Positions 55,711 through 64,000 of a stretch of 64,000 bases of DNA are shown here, one piece after another; positions within the stretch are counted from its first letter, which is position 1, and each line of letters begins with the position of its first letter. The DNA lies in contig CAVZTE010000005.1 of assembly GCA_963778165.1 (NCBI GenBank), forward strand, positions 620,001-684,000, written 5' to 3'. The DNA comes from Bog-756 sp963778165 (GTDB taxonomy: Bacteria; Actinomycetota; Acidimicrobiia; Acidimicrobiales; RAAP-2). Under the pieces are notes generated by a model. The model ran no database searches. It saw only the letters and a list, made by a program, of their open reading frames with translations, and was not told the origin of the DNA. The position numbers and the translations under genes were made by a program.

Positions 55711-55814
55711 CCAAGGTTACCGGTCGGTGGTGAGATTCCGGCTCACACCAGGCTCCGCCCGGGCCCGGCCACGGTCACGGCCGCATCGCTCCGCGCTCCT
55801 GGCGGCGCTCAGGC

Positions 55815-56627
55815 TCACGCCGGCAGGAAGTCGATCAGCAGTCGGTTGACCTCCTCGGGCGCCTCCAACTGCAGCCAGTGGCCCGGGCCCTCCAGTCGCT
55901 CGTAGCGCCACGGACCCGAGACGAACTGGCGGGAGCCGGTCATCTGCTCCTCGGTCAGGGCGAAGTCGCCGCTGCTCCATACCGCCATGGTGGGGGCTTG
56001 GACCGGTGGAAGCTCCAAGGGCGGATCGACGAAGGCCTGGGGCGGAATGTTGGCCCGGTACCAGCTGAGCGCCGGCGTAAGGGAACCGTTGGCCTCGAGG
56101 TCGCCGATGACCGCATCGACGTCGGGGTGGTTGGCCCACTGGCGAAAGTTGGTCCACGAATCGTCGGACAGCCAGCGTTCGGCCACCCCTTCGAACTGGA
56201 AGAGCAGCATGTACCACGACTTCTCCATCTGAGGGAGGCCGGCGGCCCGGAACGCCAAGGGGTGCCCCACCGACAGCGTCACCAGATGGTCGACCCGGTC
56301 CGGGAGGAGCGATGCCATCACCCAGGCCAGGGCCGATCCCCAGTCGTGGCCGATGACGTGGGCCCGCTCCAGGCCCAGTAGGTCGAGGATGGCCACCACG
56401 TCACCGGCCAGGTAGAGGAGTGAGTAGGCCTCCACCTCGGTGGGCTTGTCGCTGGCCCCGTAGCCACGCAGATCGGGCACGATGACGCTGAAGCCGGCCG
56501 CGGCCAGAGCGTCTACCTGGTGGCGCCACATCCGTCCGGAGTCGGGAAACCCGTGGAGCAGCACCACGGGACGACCGGTGCCGGTCACCTCGAAATGGAT
56601 GTCGACGCCGTCGACGTCAATGTTCAT
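55815..56627 (-). CDS. Alpha/beta hydrolase, epoxide hydrolase-like
   Basis: A 270-residue hydrolase. HGFPDSGRMWRHQVDALAAA and VIVPDLRGYGASDKPTEVEA are typical of the epoxide hydrolase/haloalkane dehalogenase group, and VIGHDWGSALAWVMASLLP carries an Asp nucleophile instead of Ser. The catalytic His lies in GPGHWLQLEAPEEV. These enzymes open epoxides through an ester intermediate. The lid is rich in Trp and Phe, suiting hydrophobic substrates. No ribosome binding site is clear before ATG 56627. Confidence 0.88.
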   Translation of the reverse strand: MNIDVDGVDIHFEVTGTGRPVVLLHGFPDSGRMWRHQVDALAAAGFSVIVPDLRGYGASDKPTEVEAYSLLYLAGDVVAILDLLGLERAHVIGHDWGSALAWVMASLLPDRVDHLVTLSVGHPLAFRAAGLPQMEKSWYMLLFQFEGVAERWLSDDSWTNFRQWANHPDVDAVIGDLEANGSLTPALSWYRANIPPQAFVDPPLELPPVQAPTMAVWSSGDFALTEEQMTGSRQFVSGPWRYERLEGPGHWLQLEAPEEVNRLLIDFLPA

Positions 56628-56705
56628 GGGTGGTCTCGTTTCGTGCGACGTCGGAGTTCATGGGGGTCCGGTCCTCTCGTACGAATGCCTGCACCCCGAC
56701 CGTAC

Positions 56706-58193
56706 TCAGTGATCTCCGGACGGGAAGTGCATAGCGATGGTGGCCTCGGAGCCCGGGGCGGACTCGGGCCAACGGGTGGTGACCGACTTGAGCCGGGTGT
56801 TGAACCGGACACCCTCCATGCCGTGCACGTGGGCGTCACCGAACAGGGACTGCTTCCATCCCCCGAACGAGTAGTACGCCATGGGCACCGGGATGGCCAC
56901 GTTGATGCCGACCATCCCCACCTGGACGTCGCGGCGGAACCGGCGGGCCACACCCCCGTCCCGAGTGAAGATGGCCGTGCCGTTGCCGTAGGGATTGGCA
57001 TTGACCAACTCGATGGCCTGGTCGAGGTGGTCCACCCGAAGCACCGAGAGCACCGGTCCGAAGATCTCGTCCCGGTACACCTGCATCGACGGGGTGACCC
57101 GGTCCACCAGGCACGGACCGAGGAAGAAGCCGTCGTCGTGTCCGGGCACCTTGACCTGACGACCGTCCACCACCACCTCGGCGCCGTCACTGCTGGCCGA
57201 GTCGAGGTAGCCGGCCACCCGGTCGCGGTGGACCTCGGTGATCAACGGACCCATGTCCGAACCGGGGTCGGTGCCCGGCCCGGTGACCAGGGCCCGGGCC
57301 CGTTCGGTCAGGGCCTGCACCAGGGGGTCACCGTCACCGACCACTACCACCGCGGAGATGGCCATGCACCGTTCGCCGGCCGATCCGTAGCCCGCGGCGA
57401 CGAGGGCATCGGCCGTCGAGTCCAGGTCGGCGTCGGCCATGACCACGGCATGGTTCTTGGCCCCGCCCAGGGCCTGGGCCCGCTTGCCGGTGGAGGTGGA
57501 CCGTTCGAACACGTGCCGGGCCACCGGGGTAGAGCCCACGAACGACACCGCGGCGACATCGGGATGGTCAAGCAGGGCGTCGACCGCCGCAGCGTCGCCG
57601 TTCACCACCGTGAAGACCCCCTCGGGCAGGCCGGCGTCCTGCCACAGCCGGGCGATCAGCTCCGACGGGGAAGGGTCACGTTCCGAGGGCTTCAGGATGA
57701 AGCAGTTGCCGCAGGCGATGGCCACCGGGTACATCCACATGGGAACCATCACCGGGAAGTTGAACGGGGTGATTCCCGCCACCACACCGAGTGGTTGGCG
57801 GACCGACGAGGCATCCACTCCGGTGGAGACGTCCTCGGAGAACTCGCCTTTCAGCAGATGGGGAAGGCCGCAGGCGAACTCGACCACCTCGATGCCCCGG
57901 GCCACCTCGCCCCGGGCATCCTCGAGGACCTTGCCGTGTTCGGCGGTGATCAGGCCGGCCAGCTCGTCGCGGTGACGATCGGCCAGCTCACGGAAGGCGA
58001 ACAGGATCCGGCTCCGGGCGCCGAGTGACGTGTCCCGCCACCCGGGCCATGCGGCCCGCGACGCCGCTACCGCCCGGTCGACATCGGCGGGCGAGGCCAG
58101 GACCACCTCTGCGGTCTGATCGCCGCTGGCCGGGTCGTACACCGGAGCGGTTCTGGCCCGGTCCCCTTCGACCGATGTGCCGATTCGTCTCAC
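56706..58193 (-). CDS. mmsA: Methylmalonate-semialdehyde dehydrogenase (CoA-acylating)
   Basis: A 495-residue aldehyde dehydrogenase that converts methylmalonate or malonate semialdehyde with CoA and NAD to propionyl-CoA or acetyl-CoA, in valine and myo-inositol or beta-alanine breakdown. GVVAGITPFNFPVMVPMWMY and CGNCFILKPSERDPSPSELI match the CoA-dependent MmsA group, and GERCMAISAVVVVGDGD holds the catalytic Cys. GTG 58193 follows GAGGGTG at a good distance. Beta-alanine or valine degradation would fit the permeases and alanine dehydrogenase nearby. Confidence 0.94.
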   Translation of the reverse strand: MRRIGTSVEGDRARTAPVYDPASGDQTAEVVLASPADVDRAVAASRAAWPGWRDTSLGARSRILFAFRELADRHRDELAGLITAEHGKVLEDARGEVARGIEVVEFACGLPHLLKGEFSEDVSTGVDASSVRQPLGVVAGITPFNFPVMVPMWMYPVAIACGNCFILKPSERDPSPSELIARLWQDAGLPEGVFTVVNGDAAAVDALLDHPDVAAVSFVGSTPVARHVFERSTSTGKRAQALGGAKNHAVVMADADLDSTADALVAAGYGSAGERCMAISAVVVVGDGDPLVQALTERARALVTGPGTDPGSDMGPLITEVHRDRVAGYLDSASSDGAEVVVDGRQVKVPGHDDGFFLGPCLVDRVTPSMQVYRDEIFGPVLSVLRVDHLDQAIELVNANPYGNGTAIFTRDGGVARRFRRDVQVGMVGINVAIPVPMAYYSFGGWKQSLFGDAHVHGMEGVRFNTRLKSVTTRWPESAPGSEATIAMHFPSGDH

Positions 58194-58267
58194 TGGATCA
58201 CCCTCACTGGGACTCCTGCTTCCTCACTGGTTCGGTCCGACGATGGCCACGTGGCAAACTCGTCGGC

Positions 58268-59056
58268 ATGTCCGTGCCGCCGACCCCGCCGGGCGGAACC
58301 CGGGGCGGAGCCGGGGACGGAACCGAGGCCCCAACCCGGGGCGGAACCGACGATCCGGCTGCAGGTGCCACGGTAGCCATCACCGACCGGACCCGTCTCC
58401 GGCGGATCCCGGAACAGGGATCGCACCGGCGCTCCGATCTCCACGCCGTGCTGGACGCCGGTTTCGTCTGCCATCTCGGGCTCCTGGTGGACGGGTGGCC
58501 GATGGTGGTGCCCACCAGCTACGCCCGGCTGGACGACTGGCTCTTCCTCCACGGATCGGTGGCCAGCCGGAGCCTTCGGGCCGCCCGTGAGCCGGTGGCG
58601 GCCTGTGTGACCGTCACCCACGTCGACGGTCTGGTGTTGGCCCGGTCGGTGTTCGAGCACGCCGTCAACTATCGCTGCGCCATGGTCTACGGGACGCCCG
58701 ATGTCCTGAGCGATCCCGAGGAGAAGCTGGTCGGCCTCCGGGCCATCAGCAACCAGGTGGCCCCCGGTCAGTGGGAGTACGCCCGCTCGCCGAGCCCGAA
58801 GGAGCTGGCCGCCACCACCGTGCTGCGGCTGACCCTCGACCAGTGCTCGGTGAAGATCCGGCGCGGGCCTCCCGACGACGGGGAGGGGCCCGACGCCGCC
58901 CTGGACGTCTGGGCCGGAGAGATCCCCCTGCAGCTGGTCAGCCTGGACCCGGTCCCCGACCCCACGCTTCGCGCCGGCATCGATGTCCCGGCCCATCTCT
59001 CCGATGGGCGACCGGCCCCCGGATCGACTCCGCTGCGCCACCTCCGTCCGGGTTGA
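58268..59056 (+). CDS. Pyridoxamine 5'-phosphate oxidase-like flavin protein
   Basis: A 262-residue protein. After a Gly/Pro/Thr-rich N-terminus of about 40 residues, the split beta-barrel domain reads VLDAGFVCHLGLLVDGWPMV, VPTSYARLDDWLFLHGSVAS, AACVTVTHVDGLVLARS and NYRCAMVYGTPDVLSDPEEK. Members bind FMN or F420; many act as oxidases, reductases or heme-degrading proteins. ATG 58268 lies just before the conserved part. It is divergent from mmsA. Substrate unknown. Confidence 0.84.
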   Translation: MSVPPTPPGGTRGGAGDGTEAPTRGGTDDPAAGATVAITDRTRLRRIPEQGSHRRSDLHAVLDAGFVCHLGLLVDGWPMVVPTSYARLDDWLFLHGSVASRSLRAAREPVAACVTVTHVDGLVLARSVFEHAVNYRCAMVYGTPDVLSDPEEKLVGLRAISNQVAPGQWEYARSPSPKELAATTVLRLTLDQCSVKIRRGPPDDGEGPDAALDVWAGEIPLQLVSLDPVPDPTLRAGIDVPAHLSDGRPAPGSTPLRHLRPG

Positions 59057-59097
59057 CCGGGCTGGGAACTGGGCCGGACAGGACACCGTCCGGGCGA

Positions 59098-60219
59098 TCA
59101 GTTGAGTAGGGAGACGAGGGGAACCGACGGCATCCCATGGGCCTCGGCCACCGGGGCGTAGACCACCGATCCTTCAACCACGTTGACCCCCTCGGCCAGG
59201 GCCTCGTCACCCCGCACGGCGTCCCGCCAACCACCACCGGCGATCTCCAGCACATAGGGCAGCGTGGCGTTGACCAGTGCGTGGGTGGACGTATGGGGGA
59301 CGGCGCCGGGCATGTTGGCCACGCAGTAGAAGATCGAGCCGTTGACCTCGAAGGTGGGATTGGAGTGGGTGGTCGGCCGGGTGGACTCGAAGCACCCACC
59401 CTGGTCCACCGAGATGTCCACCAGCACCGAACCGTGGGGCATCTGCGCCACCAGCTCGTCCGAGACCAGCTTGGGGGCCTTGGCCCCGACCACCAGGACC
59501 GCGCCGATGACGATGTCGGCATCGATGCAGGACTCCTCGATGGCGTGGGTGCTCGACGCCACCGTCTCCAGAGCGCCTCGGAAGTGGTGGTCGACCTGGC
59601 GGAGGCGTTCGAGGTTGCGGTCGAGGATGTAGACCTCGGAGTGCATTCCCACCGCCATGGTGGCCGCGGCCATACCGGCCACCCCGGCTCCGAGGATGAC
59701 CACCTTGGCAGCGCGCACCCCCGGTACCCCGCACACCAGCACCCCCCGGCCGCCGCCCGGGCTCATCAGATGGTGGGCGCCCATCAGGGGAGCCATCCGC
59801 CCGGCCACCTCGCTCATCGGGGTGAGCAGAGGAAGGGAGTTGTCGGCCATGCGCACCGTCTCGTAGGCGATGGCGGTGTTGCCGGCCTCGAGCAGCGCCT
59901 CTGTGCACGGCCGCGACGCGGCCAGATGCAGGTAGGTAAACAGGACCTGTCCCTTACGGATACCAAGACGCGGGTACTCCTCAGCAATGGGCTCTTTCAC
60001 CCCGAGGATCATGTCGGACTCAGCCCAAATGGCGACCGGATCCTCCACGACCTTGGCCCCTGTGGCCAGGAAGTCGGCGTCGGGAATGGACGAGCCGACG
60101 CCGGCCCCGGCCTCGACCAGCACGGTATGCCCGGCCGAGGTGAGCTCGCGGACGCCGGCCGGGGTCATAGCCACCCGGTACTCGTCGGCCTTTACCTCTT
60201 TCGGGACACCGACGATCAT
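59098..60219 (-). CDS. ald: Alanine dehydrogenase
   Basis: A 373-residue enzyme that interconverts L-alanine and pyruvate plus ammonia with NAD. The N-terminus MIVGVPKEVKADEYRVAMTP and GHTVLVEAGAGVGSSIPDAD are characteristic, then DMILGVKEPIAEEYPRL with a substrate-binding Lys, LFTYLHLAASRPCTEALLEA with the catalytic His, and the NAD loop KVVILGAGVAGMAAATMAVG. SVLVDISVDQGGCFESTRPT completes the active site. ATG 60219 was chosen because the family N-terminus starts there. Confidence 0.95.
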   Translation of the reverse strand: MIVGVPKEVKADEYRVAMTPAGVRELTSAGHTVLVEAGAGVGSSIPDADFLATGAKVVEDPVAIWAESDMILGVKEPIAEEYPRLGIRKGQVLFTYLHLAASRPCTEALLEAGNTAIAYETVRMADNSLPLLTPMSEVAGRMAPLMGAHHLMSPGGGRGVLVCGVPGVRAAKVVILGAGVAGMAAATMAVGMHSEVYILDRNLERLRQVDHHFRGALETVASSTHAIEESCIDADIVIGAVLVVGAKAPKLVSDELVAQMPHGSVLVDISVDQGGCFESTRPTTHSNPTFEVNGSIFYCVANMPGAVPHTSTHALVNATLPYVLEIAGGGWRDAVRGDEALAEGVNVVEGSVVYAPVAEAHGMPSVPLVSLLN

Positions 60220-60591
60220 GGTGCCGACCGATCGCCGACGCCGGTTCGGCAAGGCTGCCCCACGGAACTCCACTCGACGGTATGACCAACAATGATCATC
60301 GGAGTACCCCTGACATGTCGTTGGGCCGGTGACTACAGCCGTTGAGCGGGTTCACGTCGTTCTCCGACGCATGGTACTCCCGCGGCAACGGCTGCGCTGC
60401 CTCCGTCGGCGTCGTGAACGGACGTTCGCAGTGCCGGGCCGGACCGGGGTGGAACGGAGATCGACGGAAGCTATTGACGCGACCGTTACGGATCAGCATT
60501 ATTTAGCCGGGTGGCCGGGCGACCACCCGGAGAAGCAGGTACTCGCTCTGGTAGCGCACCTTGCGATGCCATCGGAAGTGAGGAGTCGATC
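60220..60591. other. Intergenic region between ald and the permease
   Basis: A divergent promoter region of about 370 bases. CAACAATGATCATCGGAG near 60287 and the AT-rich TATTTAG near 60500 are candidate control sites. No gene was seen. Confidence 0.4.
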
Positions 60592-62217
60592 GTGGCCACA
60601 GAAGCGCCGAGCCCACCTAGTACCGATCGACCTGCGGACAAAGGCCTGAAGTCCGGAGCCCTTGGCCTGATCTCGAGCACGGTGATCGGTGTTGCTTCGA
60701 CCGCTCCCGCCTACAGCTTGGCCGCCACCCTCGGCTTCGTCGTCGCCGGCATCGGACTCCAATCCCCGATCATCACCATCATCGCCTTCATCCCGATGCT
60801 TTGCATCGCCTATGGGTACAAGGAGATGAACAACGCCGACCCGGACTGCGGGACGACCTTCACGTGGGCGACAAGAGCATTCGGGCCGAAGACCGGCTGG
60901 GCTGGTGGATGGGGCATTATCGCCGCCGACGTCCTGGTCATGGCGAGCCTGGCCCAGATCGCCGGCCAGTATGTCTTCCTGCTGTTCAACGCCAACGGCA
61001 TCGGCACAGATCCAAGCAACGTATGGGTCCTGGTGGTCGGCATCCTTTGGATCGTCATTATGACCCTCATCTGCTACGTCGGCATCGAAGTGTCAGCCAA
61101 CTTCCAAAAGGGACTGCTGGGAATTGAGTTGACCATGTTGGTGGTGCTGTCGGTGGTGGCTCTGGTCAAGGTGGGAGATGGGAGTGCACCGCTCGGCCAC
61201 CTCACCCCGGCGTGGAGCTGGTTCAACCCCTTCGACATCCCATCGGCGTCCGCATTCATCAACGGTGTACTGCTGATGTTGTTCATCTACTGGGGCTGGG
61301 ATACGACGGTTTCAGTGAACGAGGAAACGGCCGATCCGGCCACCGTGCCCGGTCAGGCCGCCGTGCTCTCGACATTGGTACTGCTTGGCACCTATGTCCT
61401 GGTCATCTTGTCCGCCCAGACCTATGCCGGCATCGGGACGAAGGGGATCGGGCTCGGCAACCCCAACAACCAGGGCGACGTCTTGTCCGTCCTCGGCCAT
61501 TCGGTGTTCGGTTCGTCGGGGTTCGGCAACGTCCTCTCCCACCTCCTCCTCCTCATGGTGTTGAGCTCCGCCGCGGCCTCCACCCAGACGACCATTCTGC
61601 CGACGGCCCGGACCACCTTGGCCATGAGTGTGTACAAGGCCATCCCCTCCACGTTCTCACGAGTTCACAAGCGCTTTCTCACCCCGACCACGTCCACTGT
61701 GGTGATGGGGCTCGTGTCAATCGTCCTCTACGTCGTCATGAACTACATCTCGGCTGGATCGGTTATCTCCGACGCCGTGTCGGCGCTCGGCGTGATGATC
61801 GCCTTCTACTACGGCCTCACCGGATTCTCCTGTGCTTGGTACTACCGATCGACGCTCACGGAAAGTGCGCGAAATCTCTGGCTGCGGGGGATACTGCCAG
61901 TGCTCGGAGGCCTCATGCTCTTCGGCGCTCTGGGTTACAACCTCTATTTCTATTGGGGCACAGGAAACAGCTACACCAGTTGGCAGATGCAGTTCTGGCC
62001 CCATTGGGACATCGGGGGTGTCTTCCTCATCGACTTCTTCACCCTGGTCGTCGGGATCGTCCTGATGGTGGCTTACGCCTCGGTCCGTCCCGCCTTCTTC
62101 CGCGGTGAGGTCCTCAACCGGGATACACCAACACTCGTGCCCGAGGACGTCGGTCGGGAGGTCGGACTGTTCGGCATCGAACCCTTCGAAACAGGGGAAC
62201 ACACCCCCACGGCGTAG
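60592..62217 (+). CDS. APC family amino acid/amine permease
   Basis: A 541-residue transporter with about 12-14 membrane helices. GVASTAPAYSLAATLGFVVA is the unwound first helix that holds the substrate, ADPDCGTTFTWATRAFGPKT the second, and GWDTTVSVNEETADP is typical of the family loop. GTG 60592 was chosen because GAGGAG lies about 9 bases upstream. It is divergent from ald, which suits amino acid import. Its stop is one base from the stop of the convergent permease gene. Confidence 0.92.
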   Translation: MATEAPSPPSTDRPADKGLKSGALGLISSTVIGVASTAPAYSLAATLGFVVAGIGLQSPIITIIAFIPMLCIAYGYKEMNNADPDCGTTFTWATRAFGPKTGWAGGWGIIAADVLVMASLAQIAGQYVFLLFNANGIGTDPSNVWVLVVGILWIVIMTLICYVGIEVSANFQKGLLGIELTMLVVLSVVALVKVGDGSAPLGHLTPAWSWFNPFDIPSASAFINGVLLMLFIYWGWDTTVSVNEETADPATVPGQAAVLSTLVLLGTYVLVILSAQTYAGIGTKGIGLGNPNNQGDVLSVLGHSVFGSSGFGNVLSHLLLLMVLSSAAASTQTTILPTARTTLAMSVYKAIPSTFSRVHKRFLTPTTSTVVMGLVSIVLYVVMNYISAGSVISDAVSALGVMIAFYYGLTGFSCAWYYRSTLTESARNLWLRGILPVLGGLMLFGALGYNLYFYWGTGNSYTSWQMQFWPHWDIGGVFLIDFFTLVVGIVLMVAYASVRPAFFRGEVLNRDTPTLVPEDVGREVGLFGIEPFETGEHTPTA

Positions 62218-62218
62218 G

Positions 62219-63727
62219 TCAGGTTCCCTCGCCGTCGTAGGCGGTAGGCCGGATCGAGAAGAAGGGCGAGCGCAGGATCCAAGCGCTCACAGCCATCAGG
62301 ATGACACCGAGCAAGCCGACGGCGGCCACGGTCCACTTCGCCGTGTCCCCCAGAGGGGGGATCGACTTGACCAGAACCCAGACCAGTACGCCCGCCCCGA
62401 ACAAGGGAAAGAGTCCGACCAGGAGCAGGTCGACGAAGCTCTTCCGCAGAAGGGCCCGGTAGTACCAGACGGTGGCCAACGCCGTACCGATATAGAAGAG
62501 GATGAAGGCGATTGACTCGGCGTTCACCACCGTGGTGAAGGCGTTGGCCAGTGAGGACCACAGCACATACAAATCGGCCACGGCCACGGTGATGAACCCC
62601 CAGAACACGGTGGCGAAGAACGGGGTCCGGAACCTCGGATGAACCCGTGAAAACGGCGCCGGGAGCAGGCGGTCAGTCCCCATGGAGTAGGTCACCCGGC
62701 TAATCGAGACGATGGTGGCCAACGTTGTGCCCAGCACGGAAAGAACGACGGCCAAGATCATGAACTTGGCCCACCCGTTGCCTACCAGCGTTTGCGCGAT
62801 ATAGGGAAGGGCATCGGTGGCGTGGGCCTGTAGCTGGGCAGCGGGAACCACCCCCTGGAGGCTGACGAAGAGCCAGGCAAACACCGGGCCGAGGATGACG
62901 ACCGAGATGATGGCCGCCTTCCCGGGATTGGTGCGGCGCTTCGTCGTCTCCTCGTTGATGTAGATCGTGGCGTCCCACCCGGTGAACAAGAAAATAGCGA
63001 TCAGCATGGCCCCAGCCAGGCTCCCGTGACCTCCGACCCCGTTGAGGTGCAGCCAGCTCAGGCTGGGGTGGACAGTACCGGCCCGATGCTCCACGAACAC
63101 CGCCCAAAAGCCGAGGACGCTGAACACGAGGAGCACCACGTACTCGACCGAAGCGATGGCCAGCTGGAACCGTGCCGTGGCTCTGATCCCTACCGCGGCG
63201 ATGGCCGTGAGGGCCAGCCCGAACACGGTAGCGGTCAGCACATTGCCCGCCGTACCCGAGGTATCGAACCCGCTGAACGAGAGCAGCGCCGGACCCAGGG
63301 GCAGGATGTTGCTGACCGAGCCCAGGACGAACCCCACGAGCATCGACCACCCGACCAGGTAGCCGACGTAGGGGTTGATCGATTTGGCCACCCACACATA
63401 GGGACCGCCGCAGTTCTGGTCCCACCGGTTGAGTCGCTGGTAACACACGGCGATGGCCAGCATCGGAACCATGCTCACGATGATCGCCGGACCGGTGGCA
63501 TAGGCGGCCACGGCCACCATTCCTGCGAGGGCCACCGCTGTCGACTGGCCCGGGGCCGAGGTGGCCACGCCGATGACGACGCTTTCGGGAAGGGTGACGA
63601 CGTCGGGCTCCAGCCCATGGGCCACCGAACTGCCTGAGGCGACAGCCGGGGCTTCGCCGATATCTGCAGACAGAGCGCCCGCGGGAGGGGCGTCGTTGTC
63701 AGGCGCTGGGAGTCGTCTCGGGTTCAT
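62219..63727 (-). CDS. APC family amino acid/amine permease
   Basis: A 502-residue transporter related to but distinct from the one at 60592-62217: VVIGVATSAPGQSTAVALAG for the first helix, NCGGPYVWVAKSINPYVGYL for the second, and GWDATIYINEETTKRRTNPG for the loop. The N-terminus is Pro/Ala-rich. The gene converges with the first permease at a distance of one base, so no room is left for separate terminators. Upstream lies the aldehyde dehydrogenase, reading the same way. A putrescine or similar amine substrate is inferred from that neighbour. Confidence 0.9.
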   Translation of the reverse strand: MNPRRLPAPDNDAPPAGALSADIGEAPAVASGSSVAHGLEPDVVTLPESVVIGVATSAPGQSTAVALAGMVAVAAYATGPAIIVSMVPMLAIAVCYQRLNRWDQNCGGPYVWVAKSINPYVGYLVGWSMLVGFVLGSVSNILPLGPALLSFSGFDTSGTAGNVLTATVFGLALTAIAAVGIRATARFQLAIASVEYVVLLVFSVLGFWAVFVEHRAGTVHPSLSWLHLNGVGGHGSLAGAMLIAIFLFTGWDATIYINEETTKRRTNPGKAAIISVVILGPVFAWLFVSLQGVVPAAQLQAHATDALPYIAQTLVGNGWAKFMILAVVLSVLGTTLATIVSISRVTYSMGTDRLLPAPFSRVHPRFRTPFFATVFWGFITVAVADLYVLWSSLANAFTTVVNAESIAFILFYIGTALATVWYYRALLRKSFVDLLLVGLFPLFGAGVLVWVLVKSIPPLGDTAKWTVAAVGLLGVILMAVSAWILRSPFFSIRPTAYDGEGT

Positions 63728-63817
63728 GAGGATGACGAAAATGGTCCGTCGGGCGCCTCATTCAATCATCAGTGTCCTGGTTGCGTCGAGACGGGGCCGG
63801 GCCGCTCCGCTGGCAGC

Positions 63818-64000
63818 TCAGGTACCGATGTAGCTCATCACGTGCTTGATCCGGGTGTAGTCCTCGAAGCCGTAGGACGAGAGATCCTTTCCGTAGCCGG
63901 AGTGCTTGAACCCCCCATGGGGCATCTCCGCCACGATGGGGATGTGGGTGTTGATCCACACCGCTCCGAAGTCCAACCCCTTGGCCATGCGCATGGCCCG
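63818..64000 (-). CDS. Aldehyde dehydrogenase, C-terminal part (partial at window edge)
   Basis: Only the last 60 residues lie in the window. VWINTHIPIVAEMPHGGFKH and SGYGKDLSSYGFEDYTRIKH form the end of the betaine/gamma-aminobutyraldehyde dehydrogenase group, which oxidises aminoaldehydes from putrescine or choline breakdown with NAD. The catalytic Cys is outside the window. It precedes the permease gene and reads the same way, with 90 bases between. Confidence 0.8.
   Translation of the reverse strand, partial: RAMRMAKGLDFGAVWINTHIPIVAEMPHGGFKHSGYGKDLSSYGFEDYTRIKHVMSYIGT

Noticed and set aside
56520..58028. 502-codon plus-strand frame opposite mmsA
   Set aside because: The shadow of a clear aldehyde dehydrogenase, with a His/Gly/Arg composition.

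Overview
The window is about 64 kb of very GC-rich DNA with actinobacterial character. It carries a B12-dependent ribonucleotide reductase with a NrdR-type operator, a PimB-like glycosyltransferase, a DUF222/HNH protein, an F420/flavin-type luciferase-like oxidoreductase, a class E-like sortase with an LPXTG substrate, and secreted GYWLVASDGG repeats. That mix fits Acidimicrobiia or a related actinobacterial lineage. This placement is inference. No rRNA, tRNA, CRISPR array or insertion sequence was recognised.

From 1 to 16.2 kb is a surface-polysaccharide locus. It holds the start of a polyprenyl-phosphate sugar transferase, an acyl carrier protein and its holo-ACP synthase translationally coupled to a glycosyltransferase, two membrane proteins sharing a YIGPDRR motif, a Wzy-like polymerase, a Wzz/BY-kinase chain-length regulator, and several GT4 and GT2 glycosyltransferases. 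From 16.3 to 24.4 kb is a surface-display block: a very large modular secreted protein (propeller, glycoside hydrolase, discoidin-like domain, Thr-rich linker, 42-residue repeats), a DUF4012 protein, a sortase and a small LPFTG protein. From 24.6 to 28.1 kb are two membrane proteins and an MFS exporter with its MarR regulator.

From 28.2 to 46.4 kb is mostly metabolism: nrdJ, glpK, an ACT protein, an acyltransferase, an acetoacetate decarboxylase-like protein, a TetR/SMP-30 pair, an AlaC-type aminotransferase, a luciferase-like oxidoreductase, a PimB-like glycosyltransferase coupled to queG, a DUF222/HNH protein, and a three-gene cluster with a ClpX-type zinc finger. From 47.2 to 64 kb are a 2-hydroxyacid dehydrogenase, an acyl-CoA synthetase, an ABC exporter with a divergent TetR gene, a protein with an internal duplication, two alpha/beta hydrolases, mmsA, alanine dehydrogenase, and a module of two amino acid/amine permeases with an aminobutyraldehyde-type dehydrogenase.

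Three signals run across the window. First, many genes, above all between 8.5 and 23 kb, are broken by single-base frameshifts while the protein signal continues in the next frame. In a 126-bp repeat array one unit is exactly 127 bp, so indel errors or very recent decay are likely. Second, many proteins contain short in-frame tandem repeats with units of 9 to 21 bp, some inside conserved enzymes. Third, about ten genes have a TANNNT hexamer 6 to 9 bases before the start codon and no Shine-Dalgarno sequence, as expected of leaderless transcripts.
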